A DNA stretch of 64,000 nt, from contig NC_089741.1 of NCBI RefSeq assembly GCF_040412425.1, positions 41,532,038 through 41,596,037 on the forward strand, written 5' to 3'. The translations under genes and the position numbers were made by a program. A model generated the notes under the pieces. That model did no database searches and was not told the DNA's origin. It was given only the letters and a program-made list of their open reading frames with translations. This DNA is from Macrobrachium rosenbergii. Lineage: Eukaryota > Arthropoda > Malacostraca > Decapoda > Palaemonidae. Below are positions 34,548 through 64,000 of the stretch, in pieces (within the stretch, counting starts at the first letter, position 1; the number at the start of each line of letters is the position of its first letter).

Positions 34548-34609
<62 letters not shown>
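34548..34609. repeat. (AT)n microsatellite
   Basis: About 62 bp of alternating A and T. Confidence 0.95.
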
Positions 34610-34611
<2 letters not shown>

Positions 34612-35021
34612 GAAATTCCTCAACTGTCAGAGTTTCTTTCCGTAATATCTTTTATTATTAACTTTAAAATTTTCAAGGCCTTATAAATTTGAGTATTTTG
34701 TCTTCAAATTCGTCTTCCATGCTTCGTTTAGTTTGCCTGCGTTCGTATTTAAAACAAGTTCTGAAATATTCCAGGTTACTCTGTTACGCTGCATATGACC
34801 TAATTTTTATTATAATGTTCTAAGAACGTACACGCACGTATTTCTGAGAGAACACGAGAAGCAAGACCACTGTACAAAAAATAAAGGTGAGATGAAAGTG
34901 GTAATGATCATAATTATGTGATGCATGAAAGTCATCCAAGTTATTGAAGCGTATATACAATTTCTAAGCCAACGCTCGAATGTTATCTGCTACAAAGATT
35001 CATTTCAGATCGGTCCTCGTT

Positions 35022-35181
35022 GTTTCGGCCGCAAGTCACTTTAGGCCGTAACATCCAAAACAATGTAAGACGTTATGTTTATGGTATTTACCATTATCAT
35101 TCCATGTTTTACGTACATCCCCAAGGGGCTGGTACTAAACACGGCGCCCATTTTGCACGTAAACGTGCTTACGGCCGAAAC
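35022..35181. mobile_element. Short MITE-like element with GTTTCGGCCG ends
   Basis: GTTTCGGCCGCAAG at 35022-35035 is inverted at 35168-35181 (CTTACGGCCGAAAC). Inside, GGGGCTGGTACTAAACACGG is shared in type with GAGGCTGGTAGTAAGCACAG at 35775 and 38448 and, inverted, near 640-660. Confidence 0.5.
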
Positions 35182-35439
35182 GACCCGAATGCTTTCATAT
35201 GTACCTCTCGGGTTCAGCGATAGTATCACGAGTTCCTCTTTGTATTTAATATTTCCACCTCTTTAGTAGGAATCACAACAAATGTTCTATCCCACTGATC
35301 TAGAAGGACCCGCCTGTCTTTATTGCTTTATGTTCGTATTTATCCTCATAATTATCTTCTCATGGTTACAATCTCAAAATTAAGTCTATTTCGGTGAAAA
35401 CTGTCACAGAGTTTCAATCTATCAATTGATTTATTTTAG

Positions 35440-36030
35440 AAAATCGATATTATTTCGGCGATAGCCTTCTAGGTTTTATGCCTCCATTATGTAGACTATT
35501 TCCAAAACCCGAGTCAATCCAGCTACCTGGCTAACATGCCTGTGCCATCCTTCCACTAAAAGTTCTCCACCTAAAAGAGTTGTCTATGTAATAGTCTCTT
35601 GATTTAATATAATTTCATTTACTATAAACAAAATTAGATTTTGTTTTTTATTGATTATATTTATTTACAACTCCGGTAAACGAAATTTGTTTTCTGTTCT
35701 TCTTTAAACCTTCTTTAAATATACTGCCACAGATATTTACCGCATTTTGTTTATGTTTTAAAATTCATTCCTATGAGGCTGGTAGTAAGCACAGCGCCTA
35801 TGGGAGAGGTCGTGGTGGTAATTTCGTGGTACTAAAGTGAAGATTTCAGTCATTCTTTAGGTACTCCTAAATTCTACTTCCCGTTTGGAAGGACATATGA
35901 GACGACTTGACCAGGAATCAACAACATAACGACTGCAGATATTGATTATTACTTTGTTTTTTTAAGCCACAAAGAGCCACCACTTCTCTCTCTCTCTCTC
36001 TCTCCTCCAGTTAAGTTGCTTTCGTTAACT
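35440..36030 (+). repeat. Local direct duplication, copy 1
   Basis: Shares with 38035-38720, in the same order, CTAAAAGTTCTCCACCTAA, GTAATAGTCTCTTGATTTAA, GAAATTTGTTTTCTGTTCTT, ATTCATTCCTATGAGGCTGG, GACCAGGAATCAACAACATA and TTAAGCCACAAAGAGCC, ending in (TC)n. Divergence is appreciable, with small indels. Confidence 0.85.
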
Positions 36031-36094
36031 AGAGGATAATTATTGTTTGGTTATACAAATGTAATTGCGTTTTTCTTTCTAACAAAATGGAGAC

Positions 36095-36125
<31 letters not shown>

Positions 36126-36487
36126 GTAGTTTTCGTTTACCAAACAAAGATCACAATTTGTTATATTAAATGGATATCCGTTTTTCTTATTAAAATGGTG
36201 CACGAAACATTTGGAAGAATTAACTTTTAGATCACTTTGAAGAGGTCAAGGAGGAAAGTTTGAATCCAAAAAGTAAGCATGGCTGATGAAAAGCAATATC
36301 TATAATGACGGCTTTCGAGACTACACGAAGAAAAGATATATTCCATAATGGCTAGTCACGACAGCAAAGAAGAAATGTTAATACATTGACAGGAGAGCGT
36401 GACAATGTTGCTTAAGTCTAATTTTCTCCAAGGTCAACATGGATTGTTTAAACCACCAAATGAATAACTGTAACTTAATGGGAAAAT

Positions 36488-36575
<88 letters not shown>

Positions 36576-38034
36576 TGTTGGACAAGTCTATAAATTATGA
36601 TATAGGCAGTGTTATTTATTTTATTTCAAGAGATGGTTTGAAATAACATTCCCGATTCGTTAAATGAATGACAAAATATGCAAAAAATAAATTATTCAGT
36701 AGCCTACTATAATGCCATTACGGAAAATTCTTATCCATACCAGTGTGCAAAAAGCATTTAGACGTTGTCAGAATCGTTGTTCATAAAGGCTCATAGCATA
36801 GTTTCCTAGACCATTGTTTACAAAGGTTCCGTAAAAAAAAACCAAAGCTATTGCTGCTAGTAATCTTGGAAGTATATTAGTATTAATTAAATAATATATT
36901 GCGACAAAATCACGGTAAAACGTAAAATAAAACTGCAATAGCAAAATGTGGCTGATACATCAAGAGCAACAGTTGTTATGAAGAGACGACTCGTGCTTGT
37001 AATTATGCTTCTTTGAGTGGGTTTACAATAAATGAAACCATCACGCAGTCTAACAAATCAAGTTTGAATGACAGACTTGACAGACGTTTCATAAATGATG
37101 AAAACTGATCGTTGGTTTTCCCATGCTAGTAAAGGACTGTGTCTCGAAAGGCCTCGCAACCACTCCGTTGTTTCGCGTTTCCTTCGTGTTCTTTATTTAT
37201 ATATATTCATCACGTTCCATATGCTTCGTAGAGAGGAATCAGTTATACACATACAGTGTATATATATATATATATAGTATATATATACATATATATATAT
37301 ATACTATATATATATATATATTCTTATTTATTTTCTATATTTATTATATTATGTATACATCTGTAAAACCCCATGTAGGACTATTTTCCCATTTTTGGTG
37401 TATTTTCATTTTTGTAGATATATGAACCTTGAAATTCAAAAGTGCCACATGCATTACCCACAAGGCTATAGGAACCATGATATTGAAAAACGACACATGG
37501 GGGTACTACCAACAGAGTGCCAGTGATGAAAGGCTACCAGCTATATAAATGTTAGAAATGAACCTTGAAACCCAAAAATGACACATGGCACACTGTTAAC
37601 GAAAGAGTCCACAGAAAGGATTTTGGAGCCTAGCATGAAGCTAGGTGTCATTTTCAAAAAGAGTGGTTTACTGTAGTCAGTCATGTGATAATGGAAAGTA
37701 GCAAATTGTCGATAAAAGTTATCGACTACTTTCAGCAGTTCAGATCTGGTAACTTGATGATGGGATTTTACTCGTCTTCTTAATATGAGAATCATACCAA
37801 AATGTATTTCAAACTCATTGTAACATATTTACTACCTCCGTTGGTTTTAACATATACTTAGCACTTCGTCAATACCTGTACAAAGATTACCTGGGATAAT
37901 TATATTCTTGTAATTACCCGTAAAGTGATTACCAGTAGTAATCAAATCATATTATTACACTAACAACCTCAAAGTTGTTTGTTACTGTGAAAGCCGTCGT
38001 AGATTATCAGTTAAGCTGATCAATTTCAATACCA
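36031..38034. other. Intergenic between the duplicated segments
   Basis: Contains (CT)n at 36097-36121, (GA)n of 84 bp at 36490-36573, an interrupted (AT)n at 37258-37320 and a family-G repeat copy at 37125-37257. No gene is supported. Confidence 0.5.
37125..37320 (+). repeat. AT-microsatellite-linked dispersed repeat (family G), copy 1
   Basis: TAGTAAAGGACTG, CGAAAGGCCTCGCAACC, ACTCCGTTGTTTC, TTCATCACGTTCCATAT and ATCAGTTATA lead into an AT tract. The same order is seen inverted at 44291-44410 and partially at 44420-44575, also next to (AT)n. Confidence 0.75.
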
Positions 38035-38720
38035 CATCTCGGATTAGTTTCGGCGAACGCCATCAAAGTTTGTCAAGTACGACATAACTCCATGTACTCA
38101 ATCCCATGCAGACTGTTGAGCGAGATAGCCTGTACCGTGCCACCACTAAAAGTTCTCCACCTAAGAGTAAAAGAGTTTTCTATGTAATAGCCTCTTGATT
38201 TAATATAAATCCGATCCATTTACTAAATTAAATAAAATTAAATTGTTTTTTTTATTGATCTGTAATATTGTTTTACAACTCCAGTCAATGAAATTTGTTT
38301 TCTGTTCTTTATAATCCATACTGGAGTTACGCTTTGCTATTAGGCCAACATAATATGCTTCATACGCAAATCATACAAAAATCTAATTTAAATTTACTGC
38401 CACTGATATTTACAGCATTTTATTTATGTTGTAATATTCATTCCTATGAGGCTGGTAATAAACACAGCTCCTATATATGGAAGAGGTTATGGTATTCAAG
38501 TGAAGATTTACTTACTCCGTTTTCTATAAGACGATTTCAGCCATCGTTTAGGTACTTGAGTCTACGTCCCGTTTGGAGAGACATACTGTATAAAACGAAT
38601 TTGACCAGGAATCAGCAACATAACGAATGCAGATAATGATTATTACTTTGTTTTTCAAGCCACAAAGAGCCGCCATTTTTTTCTCTCTCTCTTCCAGTAG
38701 TTTTCGCTTTTTAATACAAA
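38035..38720 (+). repeat. Local direct duplication, copy 2
   Basis: Diverged direct copy of 35440-36030 about 2.6 kb away. It carries CTAAAAGTTCTCCACCTAAG, GTAATAGCCTCTTGATTTAA, ATTCATTCCTATGAGGCTGG, GACCAGGAATCAGCAACATA and CAAGCCACAAAGAGCCG, and ends with a short (CT)n. Confidence 0.85.
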
Positions 38721-41179
38721 TGGAAATGCTTTTTTCTCATTAAAAATTAAATCGCGTGAAGACTTCCGCATGAACTGAATAAGAGTCTATAGAGCATTTT
38801 TTCAATTTCACTCACGATTTCTCATTATTTTTAGATTCACGTCAGTGCATATCGGCCTCATGTGCAAACTCTTAGAGCTACCCCCGGTAAGGGATTCTTG
38901 GAAGGTTGGGGGTGGGAGGGTAGGTAGCCTGTTTTGCAGTCTCTATGTCATATTGTGTACCTTCAGCGACATACTTCGACAACGTTTTTCGTAACGTTCC
39001 TTTGACCCAACTAAATTACATTGCTTTCCTCCATTTACTTAGCCGTTCTTTTTAAACAATGTTTGTTACTTAGGTAAGAAAGCCTTCTTCGCACCAGTTC
39101 TATGGGTCCTAAAATGAAACTCAGTGGTCTACTACACTACACTTAATGTCCTTCGAATTTCCAGCTAATTGTGTGGGATAAGGTTACGAGGGCCCTGTTT
39201 TTCCCTCGTTGATTGCTGCTACCCAGTCTCACAATAGTCATGAACAGCCGAAAACGGATTTGATTTGCCTCCGTCCAAGTTTGATGTTCGAATCTCCATC
39301 CCCTCGCTGTGTATATTGTAACTTCACATAATAAACAAAGGGAATACTTAAATAACAAAAGGAAATTGATAATATATGGAACAGATCAACCATCTACAAC
39401 ATACGAGAAGGCAATTTCTGCTGGCCCAGTTTACAAGAAATGACTGAATACCTGTTTACTTGTAAACACAAGCAAACAATTGCATAGTATCTACAAAACA
39501 CCACTTGTTCCACCCGATCATTGCGCCAAATGGCACTGTTGTTCTGAAAAGCTGCACACAGCGTAATTATTGCAGAAGAAAATCGGTTTTAACCAGTAAT
39601 AACTAGCCTAGTAACCTGGATACCACAATGAAAGAAAAGTTTAGGCGTGGGTGGAACTTTTTTTATGGCTGCTAATTAATTTGACAGGATCGTTAGCATC
39701 AGAAAACCACATGGTTATAACAAGACGGTACAGACCCAAGTTCGTTTACCTTCTGACGAAGCTTTCATTATGGCGTCCATGGGAAACTTCAAACAGTAAA
39801 TTAGGCTGCAGAAATTACGATTCCGCAATACGGGTAACACCTGGTGTAGAAGGCTACGCTTGTGTTACTTCTCGACTGGGAAAACACCGGTAGTTGTTCG
39901 GTCTTACCGGCTTACGTAAACACAAGATGCTTTTCTCAACATATCTAATCTAGCTATTAACCAGGATGTTATCAGTAACTCTAAAGATATTTAAACATTC
40001 ACAAGCGTGAATAGGGTGTGGCTTGATGACTTTCTTAGCAGCTGGATGGCAGCACTCGTGATGGTGGTGATGACAAATCGAATATCGAACAACGTTGAGA
40101 ACGGCTGACTTTACTTTGCGTACTTACGGTACAGTACTACCGCTGCAGTAGCCTGACTTGCCTGTTTAGACATCCTTAAGGTCCTTCTCAGTCGTGGGGA
40201 TATGCGTGTGTCGGCGAGGAAAAGTCATCTTGAAATTTGGGGAAACATTTTCCTCCCTCATGTCACTGACGCACGGATGTCAACACTCCGCATAAACTGG
40301 TAAGTGGTAACGGATCCAGCTGACTTATTAGGCTAACACAAGGACCGTAAAACGTGAAGCTTGTCAATCCTTATTAGCCTAAAATGAAAATAAATAACGA
40401 TAATCATAAATCATCATTGGGTTTTCAGGAATCGAAATGATTTGCATCCTCGCGCTAGTATTATAACCACGTTACGTTAAGACTGATCCACTTATTTATC
40501 TATTGTCTCGAATATCACAGTTACAGTTTAAAAGATGACTGATAGCTATGATTCATACGGATAGTACTACATACAGTAGTTCTGTGTTTTGCCCACAAAC
40601 TTGGACATAAGTGAACTGTTTATGTATATGTAAATACGTGCTTGCTTTTCAAAATTTTGTTTATCGTCAATGTGTCTATACTTTTATTGTTCTGGCATTG
40701 TCTGTTAATATGACATCCATGGTAATTTTTTGGCTGCCCTATTACTGAAGTTTTTATAAAACCCCAAACCTATACTTTATGACTGTACAAAATAGGACCT
40801 GCATTATATAGTTGGTGAGCTCATTCATATATCTCAAGAGATATGCGTCTAACTCCCATACAGCATCATCAGAAAAATTGGACTTATCACTTACCTGCTC
40901 TTCAAGATTGGAAATAGCAGATAACTACTGTGTAAACTACATAGTGTATTTAACTTCCTTCTACAAATACTGTCTTCAACTGAAAGCAACTTCTGTGGAT
41001 CTTCAAATCACACAGCCTTAGAAGAAAATTAAAAATGTTCACTTCAGTAGACGACAGCTGAGAACAAAGTTCTTCTGACATAGTTCTTCTGACATATCAC
41101 GTTGCTAGCAAAAATTTAGTACTGGACTGCATCACTGCACTAAACATAAAGAGTCACATTAGGTATACAAAAGAAAAAC
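38721..41179. other. Intergenic, nothing recognised
   Basis: Unique sequence without long microsatellites. Short frames (up to 80 codons) show no recognisable domain. Confidence 0.45.
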
Positions 41180-43843
41180 CATATAAAAAAACATTTATTT
41201 TCAAAGTATACAGTTTTGTAAGAATTCATACACTGATCTGGAGAAGTAGAAAAAAAAAGATAAAGGTGGTCTCAAAACCTTGAAATGAAAAAGGAAAAGT
41301 TATCTGAACAGAAAACGAGCGCCATGTAAGATTCCAGCATCTGAAAGAAACGGCGCTAGTTCGTATGTACACAGAATATTGCCTCGTTCGAAAAGATTTT
41401 ACTCAGCACGGGCAAGACATAGCCGAAGCAGCGTATGGAGGCTTCGGACCACCTTTAGAACAAACAAAGCCTTAATTTAAACAAGAGGAAAATGATATTG
41501 TCTTTGAACACAACTGCAGCATCTCTAGGCCACGACGAAGAGGAGTCTACAGATGCCACATATATCTAGACTTATACATAATTTGATTGAAGGAATGATT
41601 TGTCTCATAGCAACAAGATAGTTTGTAACCTTAAAAGTATTGAACAAACTTTTCCATTCCAGAAATTGTATCAACATAGGCCTTCAAGTTCGAATATTTT
41701 ACTTATTTATTAAGTAAATTGAAATGTTCACCACGAGGTCACTATACACGACTATCTGAACTATACCAGTGACAAACTGAAATAACTCAGCGCTTAAATT
41801 CTCTTATCTCTCCCAGATCAAATGATATCCATTTCTTCTAAAGAGACAAAATCGTGTGTGGGCTGTAGCCTGTTGACAACATAATCATAAACTATAGTAA
41901 CAAAGAATGTTTGTTAAGTATCTTATTGCATCCTAACCTAACAATGACTACTCACGTCACTAAGGTATCCTAGAACAAAAATTAAAAACAAAAAGGTCTG
42001 GCTATCCTAAAAGAACATCGATCATCCTATCAAATCTATTTGGAGGAAAACGACGAGGACTGACACATAATGTTCATACAATCATGATACAGCTGTGTTT
42101 ATCGAAATCAGCTTCTCGTACAACAGGATAACTCTTGCCGTTGCGAGTTTTATAATGACAGAAGTGGTTCTCGTTCAGTTATCTATAAAAATCAGTGTCT
42201 CCACGTTTTAAAAGGGATACTGAAAGCAGCAGGCCCACAGACACTAAACGTATCCTGGGGTAGGCCTACAAAGGGCTGCTTAGAACTGGAGGGACCATAA
42301 ATGCTCATCAGAAAGTTCGCAACTGAAGTTATTGCAGAAAACGAAGGTGTTTCTAGAAGTGATCTGGTCACGTGCATTGCAAAAAATGGACCCTGGAGTG
42401 GCCTGTCAAAATACTGTTAACCATTTATTTTAATTACATAAGATAATCAACCAGTTGCTCTTTGAATAATTCAAAGCGTTTTAACACTGCACGAACATGA
42501 CTGTTCAACGTGGATGAGCACACATTACGAATGATAATAAAAACAACCGGCGCCTTTCAAATCTAAAATGACCATTCTTCCCATACATAATGACATCTTA
42601 TTCACAGTAAGACAATGACATCACATTTACAGCACAGTAATACCAAGGCAGAGTAACTGCAAAGACCATTTCAACTGACGATTGTAACTGAATCAGTCGT
42701 TTGGCACACTTCTCATTCGGTCTTAATCCGAAAGCACAAAAACAGATAGTATACTGTATATAAAAGATATATTAAGTATCTGAAAAGACTGAAGAGACTC
42801 GAGACATTAACATCAGGGAAAGGACGAAGAAACAGGAAATTTAATCCTGCACTGAGGTCAAGTTCCTGAAGTAATCTTGCAATGAAATGAGATAGCCTAA
42901 AAATGATTGAGTTAAAATACATAACTGTTTTAATGCGATCCAGCAAGCTCAATGAGCTATGTCTCAGACCTATATTCACCAAAAAATGACAAATTATTTT
43001 TACACTTAGGCCTACATGCACTGTATCCTCATCGGGTATATTTATAAGATGAACTTTACTTTTCATTCAAGATTGTCCCTGCGAGATTCTTCTGAGAAAA
43101 CTCAAAATGACCTTAATCAAAACTACTTTAAATAAAAAAAAGTGGGGATGAGATGTCACAAAGTCTAAAGGTATCATCACACAAGCACGGTTCCCGCCAA
43201 AATCTGGACTAAGTAGTCCTAGTACTAACGTTTATTCGAAGCTGTCGTGCATGGTAGTATTCGTGAAGGCGCTGACACAAATACGGACATTCACGATTTC
43301 AATACTGTCATCAATACTGGCTACTCGTGGACCAAAGTTTAATGATAGTTTTGAACGTTTTCGAAGTTTTAAATGGTACCTGGACTCGAACTTGTGAGAT
43401 ATAGGCCTACTCTTAGGCCGGGTATTCACGGTCAGGTTTACCTGTCAGTTCACCCACGACCGTTCGACGGATGAGCGTCCACACGAAAAGTTTTAACGTC
43501 AGTTTCGATGAACTGACAGGTAAACCTGATCGTGAATACCCGGCCTAAAGGAAGCTGCCACACCGAACAAACTTAACTAAACCAGGGACGAGCTGAAACA
43601 ATCGACGTCACAGTTAAGAGATAGTTAAGAGGAGCACAAAAGAAGTATGCAAGATCGCCAGTGTATACATAATCATAAAACTCTTTTGAACAAGCATTTT
43701 GGTATTAGCTGACGTTGGTTTCGAAATTCCCCCCATAAAATACATTCAGGTAGTTTTTCCGCAATTCTCGAAACCAGGGAAAATAAGATAGTCCTTCCTG
43801 TAATCACTCGTACTTTTATCCACACCGAAGTCCACCCAGCCTC
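41180..43843 (-). other. Presumed 3' UTR/downstream region of the Ly6 gene
   Basis: No reading frame with recognisable homology is present, and the stretch is free of long microsatellites, unlike the Ly6 intron. Minus-strand AATAAA motifs occur at about 43236-43231, 42429-42424 and 41196-41190. The last is followed by a T-rich stretch and could be a distal poly(A) site. The 136-bp MITE at 43413-43548 lies inside. The UTR length is unproven. Confidence 0.3.
43413..43548. mobile_element. 136-bp MITE with 40-bp terminal inverted repeats
   Basis: The first and last 40 bases are reverse complements with a single mismatch, starting TTAGGCCGGGTATTCACG and ending CGTGAATACCCGGCCTAA. The spacer is 56 bp. 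TA (or TTA/TAA) at both ends could be the target duplication, as in Harbinger- or mariner-type MITEs. Confidence 0.88.
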
Positions 43844-63408
<19,565 letters not shown>

Positions 63409-64000
63409 CTGCAACACATGCACGGTGGGTTAGTCATGTAAACAAACGATCTTCTTTCCAGTCCCTACAGGACACCAAGGCACCTGATTTCTTGGCTGTT
63501 GTCTACCACCACCACTGCCACACCGCCACCATGTTTAGTTAGTAGTCTTGGAAGACGAATGCCAGCTTAAAAAACTATTTGCAAAAGGAGATGGATTAGT
63601 AAATAGCAAGAACGATACAAATAGCACCTTGTCTCTACACGATACGAGAATCTTGTCAGAATATTCATGCACAGAGGACATGCTACGCAAGAACGACGAG
63701 GCTAATCTTGACCTGCAAAAAAGTAGGACTGATAGTAAGTTAAAGCGTCTAAATATTTACAAACGCCGAGCAGAGTAAAATCCCATACAAGTTCCGTTAG
63801 TTCGACCAACCACCTAAGTGAAGAAGGTTGTACAGACGCGGATGGAAGTCTCCTGCTTGGTAAGCAATGGCAATATTTTGCAGAAAATTACTCAAATTTA
63901 TGGTAAGAAAATTACTCAAACTTTTAGTCAGAAACGGCTCAAATTCAGTCGGAAAATTACTAAGATTTATCATCAGAAAAGGCTCAAATTTAGCCAGAAA
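63409..64000. other. Upstream intron of the Ly6 gene
   Basis: Starts at the acceptor GTGTTGCAG. No signal-peptide exon was recognised before the window end. The last ~120 bp repeat a motif (GAAAATTACTCAAATTTA / AGAAACGGCTCAAATTCAG) about five times, period ~25-30 bp. Confidence 0.55.
63880..64000 (+). repeat. Short tandem array CAGAAAATTACTCAAATTTA
   Basis: Units read (C/G)AGAAA(A)(T/C)(T/G)(A/G)CTCAAA(T/C)TT and recur about every 26 bp from 63880 to the window edge, where the array may continue. Confidence 0.8.

Noticed and set aside
63548..63778. 76-codon plus-strand frame near the window end
   Set aside because: No recognisable domain, antisense to the Ly6 upstream intron, no start or splice support.

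Overview
This is eukaryotic, AT-rich, intron-containing DNA that I read as a decapod crustacean, probably a shrimp-like genome. The reasons are very long (GA/TC)n and (AT)n microsatellites, several interspersed SINE-like and MITE-like families, and split genes whose protein parts look arthropod. The species cannot be fixed from the sequence. No prokaryotic feature, rRNA gene, complete tRNA gene or CRISPR array is visible.

Only two protein-coding genes can be supported, both on the minus strand. (1) Positions 27300 to 12571: eight exons whose splice phases all agree join into an 800-residue protein. The last ~365 residues are a divergent paralogue of the 26S proteasome lid subunit PSMD11/Rpn6 (helical repeats, then a PCI/winged-helix domain). 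The first 435 residues come from one large exon and form a Ser/Pro/Arg-rich, nuclear-looking disordered region that canonical PSMD11 lacks. (2) Positions 63408 to 43844: two exons, separated by a 19,167-bp intron, encode a ten-cysteine Ly6/uPAR (quiver-like) protein with a hydrophobic GPI-anchor-like tail. Its signal-peptide exon lies upstream, probably beyond the window edge.

Layout: 1-12570 is intergenic with microsatellites and SINE copies, and its right end includes the 3' UTR of gene 1. 12571-27300 is gene 1, nearly free of microsatellites but carrying two pogo/Tigger-type elements, a SINE-like copy and a non-LTR reverse transcriptase relic in introns. 27301-30500 is its upstream region, with a 1.1-kb inverted-repeat (foldback) structure. 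30500-43843 is intergenic and includes a local direct duplication, a near-perfect 136-bp MITE and the presumed 3' UTR of gene 2. 44068-63234 is the giant Ly6 intron, packed with simple repeats, tandem arrays and MITEs. 63235-64000 holds the first visible Ly6 exon and upstream sequence.

The two genes show no obvious functional link. The most interesting object is the Rpn6-like/PCI protein with a long basic N-terminal region. It suggests a proteasome-lid-type scaffold recruited to a nuclear or chromatin-linked role, which is an inference that needs transcript and homologue data.
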